A DNA stretch of 22,591 nucleotides from Alphaproteobacteria bacterium (GTDB lineage Bacteria; Pseudomonadota; Alphaproteobacteria; Rs-D84), in the NCBI GenBank assembly GCA_017937735.1, contig JAGBCZ010000016.1:1-22591 (forward strand), in the 5' to 3' direction. This document shows positions 1 through 7,912 of the stretch, piece after piece. The notes beneath the pieces were generated by a model. The model ran no database searches and had not been told where the DNA came from. It saw only the letters and a program-made list of their open reading frames with translations. The position numbers were made by a program, and so were the translations under genes. The stretch's first letter is position 1; each line of letters opens with the position of its first letter.

Positions 1-522
1 AACGGCGTTTAAATCGATTTCTTTTGGAATTCCCAGAATATCTTCGATTTTATCAGATGCGGCATCTAAATCGATTTTATGCAATACGGCAAATTCTTGG
101 GCCATGCGTTCCAATGCACGCAAATACAACTGACGTGCAGAAAATGTCATCGTGTCCGCAGCACTGCGGCGTTGCAGGTCACGTACCACTTCGGCCAGTT
201 TCATGGGGTCGCCAGAATTTATATTTTCTTCGTATTGTGCGGCACGGCGTGCCCATATCATACGTTTGGCGCCCGCACGTCCCTTGGCAGATGCGATTGC
301 TTCGTCCATTTTCTTAACACTGGTCAATGGGCGCAATCCCGAAATTTCAGCACGTTCCAGCGGAACACGCAATGTCATGTGATTACGTTCAAAGTCAATT
401 ACCATCATTTTTATTTTCTGACCCGCAATTGTCTGTTCTTCGATACGTAACAATTTACCCACACCCTGTGTTGGATAAACAACATATTGTCCTGTCTTAA
501 AATCTAATTTTTTATTTGGCAT
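1..522 (-). CDS. carD: CarD/CdnL family transcription regulator (3' end cut by window edge)
   Basis: CarD proteins bind the beta subunit of RNA polymerase and stabilise the open promoter complex. The 174 visible codons begin MPNKKLDFKTGQYVVYPTQG, the usual start of the CarD/TRCF RNA polymerase-interaction domain (about residues 7-66). A helical C-terminal part follows, with the conserved KRMIWARRAAQYEENI segment. W90 sits where family members carry the tryptophan that wedges into the promoter. The ATG at 522 is preceded by AAAAGGG at good spacing. No stop occurs before base 1, so the last residues are missing; the visible length is already near the family's usual length. A promoter lies at 566-593. 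The family call is firm; which genes it controls cannot be seen. Confidence 0.93.
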   Translation of the reverse strand, partial: MPNKKLDFKTGQYVVYPTQGVGKLLRIEEQTIAGQKIKMMVIDFERNHMTLRVPLERAEISGLRPLTSVKKMDEAIASAKGRAGAKRMIWARRAAQYEENINSGDPMKLAEVVRDLQRRSAADTMTFSARQLYLRALERMAQEFAVLHKIDLDAASDKIEDILGIPKEIDLNAV

Positions 523-565
523 AATATCATACCCTTTTACGGTTGCCATCCTCTCTGTCCCAGGT

Positions 566-593
566 ATTATACCACAAAAAAACCAAAAAACAA
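566..593 (-). promoter_or_regulatory. carD promoter
   Basis: Minus strand: TTGTTT (593-588), 16-nt spacer, TATAAT (571-566). The -10 is extended by TGG (TGTGGTATAAT). The predicted transcript start is about 559, giving a leader of roughly 37 nt that carries the carD ribosome binding site. Confidence 0.6.
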
Positions 594-603
594 ATAATTG
601 ACG

Positions 604-634
604 AAAAAAATTCCCCTGGGCAACCCCAAGGGAA
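604..634 (-). terminator. Rho-independent terminator after the Cys-rich secreted protein gene
   Basis: An inverted repeat at 611-634 (TTCCCTTGGG / CCCAGGGGAA on the minus strand, one mismatch) has a 4-nt loop and is followed on the minus strand by a seven-T run (610-604). It starts 7 nt after the stop of the gene ending at 642. Confidence 0.8.
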
Positions 635-641
635 CAAATCT

Positions 642-1187
642 TTACATTTTAATTCGCCGCACAGACCCTGTTCTGCGCACCGCAGATTCACGTGATACAC
701 CAGTATCCCCGTCTGCAACGGCACAAACCCATTCATTGTCTTGCAAAATAGCAGTCAACCCATTATCACAATGCGGCTTTTCCAGGCGCCACGCATAACA
801 ACCGCCCTTTTGATACGATTCGTACGTTGCATTGTCGTCACCATTACGGGTATACGCACCATATTTTGGATTCCATGTTCCCGGTGCCTCGCCCGCGCAC
901 CATGTACGGTCACCCCAGCATTCAACGCAATTCTTTTCATTATCACATAATTTGATAGTGTCCATCGTCATAACATAGCCGGAATTAGCCCTGGTCCCGT
1001 TGCCCATCGTCCTGCCATTTTCCAAGTCAACACACCATAACTTTTCACATTCAAATACAGCAACATCATCAATTTCATCACGTGTTTCCGACAAGACATA
1101 CCCCGCACCACACGACATTTCAGCCGCACCAGCGCAACAAACCGACATAACAAATAATAAAAAACTGTAAAATATTCTCTTTCTCAT
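642..1187 (-). CDS. Secreted cysteine-rich protein of unknown function
   Basis: A 181-residue protein that I do not recognise. It starts with a signal peptide (MRKR, hydrophobic stretch to about residue 18, then CAGAA, likely cut by signal peptidase I after residue 21). The mature part has ten cysteines (26, 47, 52, 81, 87, 90, 97, 130, 140, 155), an even number suggesting disulfides in the periplasm or outside the cell. It is also rich in Trp and Gly and ends in a basic tail. A reading frame continues upstream to 1313, but ATG 1187 is chosen because the signal peptide begins there and a good promoter lies directly in front. There is no Shine-Dalgarno: the -10 box ends 7 nt before the ATG, so a leaderless mRNA is likely. 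It is a single-gene unit with its own terminator. The gene call is good; the function is unknown. Confidence 0.75.
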   Translation of the reverse strand: MRKRIFYSFLLFVMSVCCAGAAEMSCGAGYVLSETRDEIDDVAVFECEKLWCVDLENGRTMGNGTRANSGYVMTMDTIKLCDNEKNCVECWGDRTWCAGEAPGTWNPKYGAYTRNGDDNATYESYQKGGCYAWRLEKPHCDNGLTAILQDNEWVCAVADGDTGVSRESAVRRTGSVRRIKM

Positions 1188-1194
1188 GCCTATA

Positions 1195-1223
1195 ATTATA
1201 CACTTTTTTTGTTTTTTATACAA
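1195..1223 (-). promoter_or_regulatory. Promoter of the Cys-rich protein gene, leaderless geometry
   Basis: Minus strand: TTGTAT (1223-1218), 17-nt A-rich spacer, consensus TATAAT (1200-1195), then 7 nt to the ATG at 1187. Normal -10 to start-site spacing puts the first transcribed base at or within a base or two of the ATG. Confidence 0.65.
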
Positions 1224-1226
1224 TAC

Positions 1227-1253
1227 AAAAAATCCCCACATGGGGGATTTTTT
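1227..1253 (-). terminator. Rho-independent terminator of the ctpA-nifJ-bamE run
   Basis: AAATCCCC / GGGGATTT-type inverted repeat around 1229-1249 with A-run and T-run flanks on both sides. It overlaps the stop codon of bamE (1254-1252) and separates it from the next promoter. Confidence 0.8.
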
Positions 1254-1680
1254 ACTGTCCCAATCCAGCCGGGCTGAATCGACCAATATTATTAAACAGT
1301 TCTTCGATTGCATTTAATTCAATCGCTGCTGGGATCTGGGTTTCGCCGTCTGCGATTTCAATATCTGGCAAATCAGCATCATGTAAAACCTGGGTTTTCA
1401 GCACACGATTACCACGCACCCAAACCAATAAAACCGTTTCATTTGTAAATGTTGGTGCCAACGGACCACGATAGTTTTCATCTGCACCGTAATATATCCA
1501 AACAGGGTCACCATAAACGGTCTTGACCTGGGGCGAACCAATTTCATCAATTAGCGCAGCCGTTGTTTTTATATTCGCAATCTTGTCCGACAGATTTTCA
1601 GGAAACACATAACCACGATGCTTGGTCTGAAATGTACATGCGAATAACAAAATCGCCAATATCAGATATATTTTTTTCAT
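1252..1680 (-). CDS. bamE: Outer membrane protein assembly factor BamE (SmpA/OmlA lipoprotein)
   Basis: BamE is a small lipoprotein of the BAM complex, which folds beta-barrel proteins into the outer membrane. The 142-residue product begins MKKIYLILAILLFAC, a lipoprotein signal with lipobox LFAC (Cys 15 lipidated). The mature start RGYVFPENLSDKI and the IGSPQVKTVYGDPVWIYYG segment fit the two-helix/beta-sheet SmpA/OmlA fold, matching the 'GSP...WYY' region of the family. An in-frame ATG at 1695 lies inside nifJ. ATG 1680 is preferred because it opens the signal peptide, sits 5 nt after GGAAGG and directly follows the nifJ stop. It is the last gene of the ctpA-nifJ-bamE run. The odd point is its promoter-distal place behind a metabolic gene. 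Confidence 0.85.
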   Translation of the reverse strand: MKKIYLILAILLFACTFQTKHRGYVFPENLSDKIANIKTTAALIDEIGSPQVKTVYGDPVWIYYGADENYRGPLAPTFTNETVLLVWVRGNRVLKTQVLHDADLPDIEIADGETQIPAAIELNAIEELFNNIGRFSPAGLGQ

Positions 1681-1681
1681 A

Positions 1682-4600
1682 TTAACCTTCCCCATTTTCT
1701 TTGACGTTTGGTTTATTTAACATTGCAAACTGTGCAATATGTTTTTTCAATTCACTTTTATATGCATTGTTTGCCTTGGCCAAATCCACCAACTTGTTAA
1801 ACTGTGGATTCGCAGCACGTGCCGCCCCAAATCTGGATTCTGTTTTCAAGAATTCTTCCAATGGCGCAGGATTATCAACATTTGAATCCATGGTCAATGG
1901 ATTGTGTCCTTCGTCAATCAAGCGTGGATCAAATCTGAACAGTGGCCATGCACCTGTTTGCACCATTTGCATTTGATGTTCTGGGCCGTTTTGCAGGGCG
2001 AACCCATGCGCAATGCACGGCGCATACGCCAATATAATTGACGGACCGTTAAATGATGCAGCCTCGCGAAAGGCACGAATCGCCTGTGCTTGGTTTGCCC
2101 CCATTGCGATTTGCGCAACATACGCACCACTCATCATCGCAATCATACCCAAATCTTTCTTGGCATGGTTTTTACCACCGATTGCAAATTTCATACTGGC
2201 ACCAAATGGCGTAGATTTAGACTGTTGCCCACCAGTATTTGAATAACCTTCGGTATCCAAGACCAAAATATTTACGTTTTCACCACTGTGCAAAATATGA
2301 TCAACGCCACCATATCCAATGTCATACGCCCATCCGTCACCGCCAATGATCCATACAGATTTATCAACAATTTCGCCAACCAAACTTTCGGCAAGTCTTG
2401 CCCTGTCGCTATCCATGTTTGCCAGTTGCTGACGCAAATTCGATTCGATTTCACGTTGTTTCATTGTATCTGTTTCATCAAACATCTGTTCAACGTTGCC
2501 AATCCCCAATTCAAACAATAACGCCTTTAAATTATCACGTTTTTGATTCAACGCCAATCGCATCCCCAGACCATATTCCGCATTATCTTCGAACAAAGAA
2601 TTAGACCATGCAGGTCCACGCCCATTTGCATCACATGTCCATGGGGTTGTTGGTAAATTCGCACCATATATTGACGAACAACCCGTTGCATTTGCAACAA
2701 TCATCTTGTCCCCGAACAAGTGCGCCAACATTCTGACATACGGCGTTTCACCACATCCTGCACACGCACCAGGGAATTCAAAATAGTGCGGCAACAATTC
2801 AACATGTTTTGGAATATTCAAATTTAATTTACTGCGTTCAATATTTGGTATTTGTTCTGCTGCATTGAATTCAGCCTGCTGGGTTGTCATAACATCCTTG
2901 GCAGGTACCATCGATAATGCCCCAGACGGACAATGCTTTACACATATACTACACCCAGTACAATCTGCGGGCGAAATATTGATTGTAAAGTACATATCAG
3001 GTCCCAATTCAGGTGTCTTCATTGGAACAACCTTAACCCCCTTGTTGCGGGCATCTTCGGCCTGTTGTGCAGTCATTGCCTTGATACGAATAACAGCATG
3101 CGGGCACAGCATTGCGCATTTTCCACATTGGATACATTTATTTATATCTACTGTTGCAACCTTGTCTGATACAGCACGTTTTTCATACTTGGATGTTCCC
3201 ACAGGATATTGCCCAGCACCAAATTCCCCATCAACACGAAAACGTGACACAGGAATACTGTCACCACGTTGTGCGGCAATTTCACCCAGCGTACCCGCAA
3301 TTTCAGCCGGCGTATCCAATGTCATCGCAGGTACAAAGTCTGGCGCAAATCCGGACACAGAAGATGGTAATTTATAATGTTGTAAATATTCTGATGCCTT
3401 GTCTACTGCGGCCCAGTTTGCAGCCACAACATCCATCCCTTTTTTCTTGTATGTCTTTTCGATTGCGACCTTGGCGCTATCTGCGGCCAATTTCGGGTCA
3501 ATAACCTGGGTCAAGTTAAAGAAATTCAGCATGATAAACGTATTTATACGATTGCCCAGTCCCAATTCTGCGGCCGCCCGATTCGCATCCAAGAAATATA
3601 CATTTGCACGCATACGTATCAAATGTTCCTGGGTATCACGTGGCAGATTTGCAAATGCCACATCTGGTGCCAACGATGTATTTATCATCACAGTTCCACC
3701 CGCACGCAATCCACGAAAAACATCGAATCGCTGTGCAATCATAAAGTTTGAAACACTGATAAAATCAGCAACTTCGACCAAATATTGACTTTTGATTGGC
3801 GCATCAGAAAAGCGAATATGCGATGCTGTTAACCCACCCGATTTTTTAGAATCATACACAGCATACGATTGTGGGTATAATTCAGAATTTTCCCCAACAA
3901 TTTTCACAATATTTTTAACCGCACCAACGGTACCATCACTGCCAATACCGTATAATATAGCCGTTTTAAAATTCGGATCTTCGACAGAAAATGCCATATC
4001 TGTTTTTAATGACAAACCACTTAAATCATCATCAATTCCAACAGTAAAATTATGCTTTAATGTACCCAGCATTAAATTTTCATACACAGCCTTGACATCA
4101 CGTGGTTTGAATTCCTTGGAACCCAAGCCATATCGACCACCAAAAACGGCGACCCCTGCCCCAACAACAGATTTAACATCTTGGTATAATGGTTCACCAA
4201 TACTGCCAGGTTCTTTGGTTCTGTCCAGCACTGCGATTCTTTTAACAGTTTGCGGCAATATGTTACGGAACGCATCAACTGGGAACGGGCGGTATAAATG
4301 TACTTTGACCAATCCAAGACCACTTGGCAAATGTGGTAATGTTTCTTCGATTGTGTCCACAGCACTGCCCATTGCGACAATAACATTTTCTGCATTTTTA
4401 TCACCAACATATTCAACCAGACCATATTTTCGACCAGTTAATTTGGCAAATTCATCCATACATTGTTGTACAATTTCTGGCGTTTTTTCATACAGCGGAT
4501 TTGCAGCCTCGCGACCCTGGAAGTAAACATCTGGATTTTGTGCAGTTCCACGAATCGTTGGTTTATCTGGACTCATCCCACGGGTGCGATTTTCCAAAAC

Positions 4601-5191
4601 CAAATTATCTGGCAATAATTGCTTTAATACATCGTCTTCAATACGAATCAATCTTGATTCTTCGTGACTGGTACGAAAGCCATCAAAAAAGTGCAAAAAT
4701 GGAACACGACTGCGAATCGTTGCTGCATGCGCAATTGCCGCCATATCGTGTGCTTGTTGAACATTATGCGAAGACAACATCGCAAACCCTGTCCCACGAA
4801 CAGACATAACGTCACTGTGATCGCCAAAAATTGACAACGCATGTGTTGCCAGCGCACGTGCAGCCACATGCATTACGAACGGGGTCTGTTCACCCGCTAT
4901 TTTGTACATATTTGGAATCATCAACAACAACCCCTGGGATGCAGTAAACGTTGTCGCCAAGGCCCCCATTTGCAGCGCACCGTGCATTGCGCCAGCCGCC
5001 CCACCTTCGGATTGCATTTCAATTATTTGTGGTATTGCACCCCAAATATTCTTTTTATGTTGGAAAGACCACTCATCCGCCAGTTCACCCATTGTACTGC
5101 TGGGGGTAATCGGATAAATTGCAGCAAAATCAACACATCTGTATGCAACATCTGCTGCTGCCCAGTTTCCATCAACAATTAATTTAGACAT
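1682..5191 (-). CDS. nifJ: Pyruvate:ferredoxin (flavodoxin) oxidoreductase, single-chain
   Basis: This enzyme oxidises pyruvate and CoA to acetyl-CoA and CO2, reducing ferredoxin or flavodoxin, in anaerobic cytoplasmic metabolism. The 1169-residue chain has the full domain order: N-terminal pyrimidine-binding domain with YPITPSSTMGELADEW (about 26-41), a second domain with TASQGLLLMIPNMYKIAGE, the gamma-type region, and a ferredoxin domain with two [4Fe-4S] motifs, CIQCGKCAMLCP (about 684-695) and CTGCSICVKHCP (about 743-754). The C-terminal TPP domain has GACAGCGETP (about 807), GDGWAYDIGYGG (about 950) and DTEGYSNTGGQQSKSTP. Length is normal for the family and nothing is missing. The ATG at 5191 has GAAGGAAAG in front. 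It lies 19 nt after ctpA and 1 nt before bamE, so co-transcription is likely. Most well-known alphaproteobacteria rely on pyruvate dehydrogenase instead, so this points to an anaerobic lifestyle. Confidence 0.97.
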   Translation of the reverse strand: MSKLIVDGNWAAADVAYRCVDFAAIYPITPSSTMGELADEWSFQHKKNIWGAIPQIIEMQSEGGAAGAMHGALQMGALATTFTASQGLLLMIPNMYKIAGEQTPFVMHVAARALATHALSIFGDHSDVMSVRGTGFAMLSSHNVQQAHDMAAIAHAATIRSRVPFLHFFDGFRTSHEESRLIRIEDDVLKQLLPDNLVLENRTRGMSPDKPTIRGTAQNPDVYFQGREAANPLYEKTPEIVQQCMDEFAKLTGRKYGLVEYVGDKNAENVIVAMGSAVDTIEETLPHLPSGLGLVKVHLYRPFPVDAFRNILPQTVKRIAVLDRTKEPGSIGEPLYQDVKSVVGAGVAVFGGRYGLGSKEFKPRDVKAVYENLMLGTLKHNFTVGIDDDLSGLSLKTDMAFSVEDPNFKTAILYGIGSDGTVGAVKNIVKIVGENSELYPQSYAVYDSKKSGGLTASHIRFSDAPIKSQYLVEVADFISVSNFMIAQRFDVFRGLRAGGTVMINTSLAPDVAFANLPRDTQEHLIRMRANVYFLDANRAAAELGLGNRINTFIMLNFFNLTQVIDPKLAADSAKVAIEKTYKKKGMDVVAANWAAVDKASEYLQHYKLPSSVSGFAPDFVPAMTLDTPAEIAGTLGEIAAQRGDSIPVSRFRVDGEFGAGQYPVGTSKYEKRAVSDKVATVDINKCIQCGKCAMLCPHAVIRIKAMTAQQAEDARNKGVKVVPMKTPELGPDMYFTINISPADCTGCSICVKHCPSGALSMVPAKDVMTTQQAEFNAAEQIPNIERSKLNLNIPKHVELLPHYFEFPGACAGCGETPYVRMLAHLFGDKMIVANATGCSSIYGANLPTTPWTCDANGRGPAWSNSLFEDNAEYGLGMRLALNQKRDNLKALLFELGIGNVEQMFDETDTMKQREIESNLRQQLANMDSDRARLAESLVGEIVDKSVWIIGGDGWAYDIGYGGVDHILHSGENVNILVLDTEGYSNTGGQQSKSTPFGASMKFAIGGKNHAKKDLGMIAMMSGAYVAQIAMGANQAQAIRAFREAASFNGPSIILAYAPCIAHGFALQNGPEHQMQMVQTGAWPLFRFDPRLIDEGHNPLTMDSNVDNPAPLEEFLKTESRFGAARAANPQFNKLVDLAKANNAYKSELKKHIAQFAMLNKPNVKENGEG

Positions 5192-5210
5192 ATTTCTTTC
5201 CTTCTATTTT

Positions 5211-6596
5211 TTATTCTTCTGTATCTGTTTCTTCTTCGACAAAATCATCAACGATTACAGGCATACGACTGTTTAATTTACCCATTGCGATTACCATATC
5301 CATTGCACGTTGCAACTGATAATCCAACGCATCTTTTTCTTCATCCGTCAATTCTTCTTTGTCATCATCTGATTTTTTATCGGACTTTTTCTTGGCCTGT
5401 TCATTTTTCAACGCATTTTTAAAAGACGCTTCGGAATACATACTATCTCTTTTTTCTAAAACCTCTAATTTAGATTGCAAAACCTCAACATCAGGTGTAA
5501 TTCCTTCGTTCTGGATTGATCGACCAGATGGTGTATAATAACGCGCAATTGTTATATGAATTGCGGTTCCATCCCCCAATGGTTTTTGTTGCTGAACACT
5601 GCCCTTGCCAAATGATTGCGATCCCATAACCAAACCACGACCATTATCCTGCAATGCACCCGCAACAATTTCAGATGCAGACGCCGAACCATGGTTAATC
5701 AGCACAACAACAGGTTTACCGTTTACCAAATCACCTGGGGTTGCATGAACACGTTCAATATCAGTCTTGTTCTTGCCACGTGTTGAAACAATTTCCCCAG
5801 AATCTAAAAACGCATCAGAAACATCAATCGCAGCAGTTAAATACCCCCCAGGATTGTTTCGTACATCCAACACGTATCCGATAACATCTTTCTTTTCCAG
5901 CTTTTCCAACGCATCCTTCAAATCACGTGCTGTCGTTGCACCGAAATCAGAAATTCTGACATATCCGATTTTTGGTGTATCTTTGTCTGATTCATCTGCG
6001 CCGGCCAACATTTTTTCTTCGAACTTCACAGATTTTACCTTGATAATATCACGTTTCAGTGTCAGTGTTTTTGGTTCACCATCTTCGGAAATAACCGTCA
6101 ACTTTACCTTGGTCCCAGGACGCCCCTTCATCTTTTTGACGGCCTGATTTAACGTCAAATCAAAAACCTGTTCGTCATCAATATGTGTAATATAGTCACC
6201 AGCCTTGATACCCGCTTTGTCTGCTGGCGTGTCATCAATCGGCGAAATAACACGTACAGCCCCCCTGTCACTGGTAATTTGAATTCCCAGTCCACCAAAT
6301 TCACCATGTGATTTATCACTAAATTCCTTGAAATCATCCGCCGACAAATATGACGAGTGTGGATCCAATGCACCCAACATTCCGTTCATTGCAGCCTCTA
6401 ACATCTTTTTTTCATCGGCTTCTTCGACAAAGTTTTCACGTGCCACTTCGAACACCATTGCAAATTTTTTCAATTCTTCATAGATTTGTTCATCCGTCAG
6501 ATGCACAACAGGCTCTTCTTTTTTGTTTTTTTTCGCAGCCAAACAATCAGTCATCGGAACGACCAAAGACATACAAATCAACAGTTTTTTTAACAT
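5211..6596 (-). CDS. ctpA: C-terminal processing peptidase, S41 family (CtpA/Prc-like)
   Basis: Periplasmic serine protease that trims or degrades envelope proteins from their C-termini. The 461-residue product has a signal peptide (residues 1-21, ending DCLAA). An N-terminal helical segment contains the family motif LDPHSSYL (77-84). A PDZ domain follows (about 100-185, with GLGI and GIKAGDYI), then the S41 catalytic core. The Ser-Lys catalytic pair is visible: S306 in HGSASASEI and K331 in SFGKGSVQ, exactly 25 residues apart as in CtpB and Prc, plus Q335. The tail (about 380-461) is highly charged (KKKSDKKSDDDKEE, then EEETDTEE) and may be a flexible or regulatory end. The ATG at 6596 has AAAGGGG before it. 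First gene of the run with nifJ and bamE. Confidence 0.93.
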   Translation of the reverse strand: MLKKLLICMSLVVPMTDCLAAKKNKKEEPVVHLTDEQIYEELKKFAMVFEVARENFVEEADEKKMLEAAMNGMLGALDPHSSYLSADDFKEFSDKSHGEFGGLGIQITSDRGAVRVISPIDDTPADKAGIKAGDYITHIDDEQVFDLTLNQAVKKMKGRPGTKVKLTVISEDGEPKTLTLKRDIIKVKSVKFEEKMLAGADESDKDTPKIGYVRISDFGATTARDLKDALEKLEKKDVIGYVLDVRNNPGGYLTAAIDVSDAFLDSGEIVSTRGKNKTDIERVHATPGDLVNGKPVVVLINHGSASASEIVAGALQDNGRGLVMGSQSFGKGSVQQQKPLGDGTAIHITIARYYTPSGRSIQNEGITPDVEVLQSKLEVLEKRDSMYSEASFKNALKNEQAKKKSDKKSDDDKEELTDEEKDALDYQLQRAMDMVIAMGKLNSRMPVIVDDFVEEETDTEE

Positions 6597-6635
6597 TTAT
6601 ATACCCCTTTCTAAACAATGTATCAAATCGCATAC

Positions 6636-6664
6636 AGCATAAAACAAAATACCCACCACCGCAA
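6636..6664 (-). promoter_or_regulatory. Possible promoter of the ctpA-nifJ-bamE run
   Basis: Minus strand: TTGCGG (6664-6659), 17-nt spacer, TATGCT (6641-6636). Each box has four of six consensus bases. It lies 40 nt upstream of the ctpA start and is divergent from the promoter at 6712. Confidence 0.4.
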
Positions 6665-6711
6665 GCACGTTTTGCGCAACAAAAAAACATTTTCTAACCA
6701 CATACCAAAAC

Positions 6712-6739
6712 TTGACATTTTGTATTTTTGTATTATTAT
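6712..6739 (+). promoter_or_regulatory. Promoter of the gene at 6747, leaderless geometry
   Basis: Perfect TTGACA (6712-6717), 16-nt spacer, TATTAT (6734-6739), then 7 nt to the ATG at 6747. No Shine-Dalgarno fits between them, so the transcript probably starts at the ATG. Confidence 0.7.
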
Positions 6740-6746
6740 TCGAATT

Positions 6747-7802
6747 ATGAAAGATATCAGTGCAACACATTTTATAAAGGTATCACTTGATAAACCAGAT
6801 AAGCTGGAATTCCCAACCAGCATGGATTTATCCACCCCATGCATATTGATACTGGGCGGCGAAAATACAAACACGCCTGTATGGGCGCATAATTATTGTA
6901 TTACTATCGCAAAAACATTGCATTTAAACGGCATTAAAAGTGGCCTGAATATATATTCAGCCGTTTACAAACTGCGTGACCGCAACAGCAGTCTGGACCG
7001 ACTGAACCTGTTCCGTGAATTTCGTGATACAAACCAACTGTTGCGTTACGGCAACGGCTTGACAATGACTGATATTGCATACATGAATCAGTCATATCCA
7101 TTAAGCAATACATATCCAAATTATATATATGATGTTCTTAACTTTGCATTTATACCACGTCTGCTTGGATACGGCGAACAAATATTAACGCCCAAAAAGA
7201 CAAAAGAAAATTTCAAAAAAATGATAATTTACACACATTGTCATGGCACATACGTACTGCGAATGATAGAAAAACATCTTCACCAAGAATCTACCAGATT
7301 CGCATACAGTTTATCAGACATGTATGATGCACAAAAAAACACATTGGTAATAAACCATGCGCCATTTGCACCGCTGGAAAAAAGCAAATTTTCCGCCCTA
7401 TCGTTTCTCAGCGCATCAGATTTACAAATAAGCTATTACAACGAACTGACATACAACATGCAGCAATCGCCGAACAAATTCCAACCTGCATTTTTCGGAC
7501 CAGAATTCGGCAATATAATGATTGCAAACAGAATCAAAAAAGACATCACCAAAGAACACAGCCAAGTCGGCCTTAGTGGCGACAAAATATCAGCACATTC
7601 ATTAACGCCAAACGGACAAATATTGTTTGCCACAGAACGCAACACATTACTGGAAGGAACACGTGCCATGCTGACCGGCAAACCAATTCCGAAAACACCA
7701 AAACTAATCTGCGCACCAGATAAAAATATTGAACTTGATTTCAACGATTTTAAAAGCCGTGGCAAAAAAATATGCGCTGATTTAAATATAAAAACACTTT
7801 AA
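6747..7802 (+). CDS. Uncharacterised protein with alpha/beta-hydrolase-like features
   Basis: I do not recognise this 351-residue protein. Two stretches resemble an alpha/beta hydrolase core: a strand and loop CILILGGENTNTPVWAHNY near the N-terminus, and the hydrophobic strand plus sharp turn MIIYTHCHGTYVLRMIEKHL. The latter looks like a nucleophile elbow, but with H-C-H-G in place of G-x-S-x-G, so a Cys nucleophile or a dead site is possible. There is no signal peptide or clear membrane helix, so a cytoplasmic location is expected. The reading frame is open upstream to 6618. ATG 6747 is chosen because a consensus promoter lies directly before it and would exclude earlier starts from the mRNA. 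The frame reads through 351 codons at normal composition, so it is surely coding. The hydrolase suggestion is weak inference. Confidence 0.7.
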   Translation: MKDISATHFIKVSLDKPDKLEFPTSMDLSTPCILILGGENTNTPVWAHNYCITIAKTLHLNGIKSGLNIYSAVYKLRDRNSSLDRLNLFREFRDTNQLLRYGNGLTMTDIAYMNQSYPLSNTYPNYIYDVLNFAFIPRLLGYGEQILTPKKTKENFKKMIIYTHCHGTYVLRMIEKHLHQESTRFAYSLSDMYDAQKNTLVINHAPFAPLEKSKFSALSFLSASDLQISYYNELTYNMQQSPNKFQPAFFGPEFGNIMIANRIKKDITKEHSQVGLSGDKISAHSLTPNGQILFATERNTLLEGTRAMLTGKPIPKTPKLICAPDKNIELDFNDFKSRGKKICADLNIKTL

Positions 7803-7866
7803 TAACACAATAAACAACAATAATTTATCCCGATAACCGGCGTTACACGTCACACACAAAAATATA

Positions 7867-7894
7867 TTGACAAATATGTTTTATGTATTATATT
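7867..7894 (+). promoter_or_regulatory. Promoter of the APH-fold kinase gene
   Basis: Perfect TTGACA (7867-7872), 16-nt spacer, TATATT (7889-7894). The predicted transcript start, about 7901, lies downstream of the alternative ATG at 7883 and leaves a leader of about 12 nt with AAAGAG, which decides the start at 7913. Confidence 0.65.
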
Positions 7895-7912
7895 TATAAA
7901 AAAGAGAACAAT

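Noticed and set aside
1681..1695. Upstream start for bamE at 1695
   Set aside because: It would overlap nifJ and put five residues before the lipoprotein signal; the ribosome site and signal peptide fit ATG 1680.
3792..4526. Long plus-strand open frame (244 codons)
   Set aside because: It lies entirely antisense to the strongly conserved nifJ gene, has no ribosome site or family pattern, and is explained by the codon use of the opposite strand. The same holds for 2865-3377, 3112-3504 and 5767-6147.
6618..6746. N-terminal extension of the unknown protein to 6618
   Set aside because: A consensus promoter at 6712-6739 sits inside this part, and the extra residues look like translated non-coding sequence.
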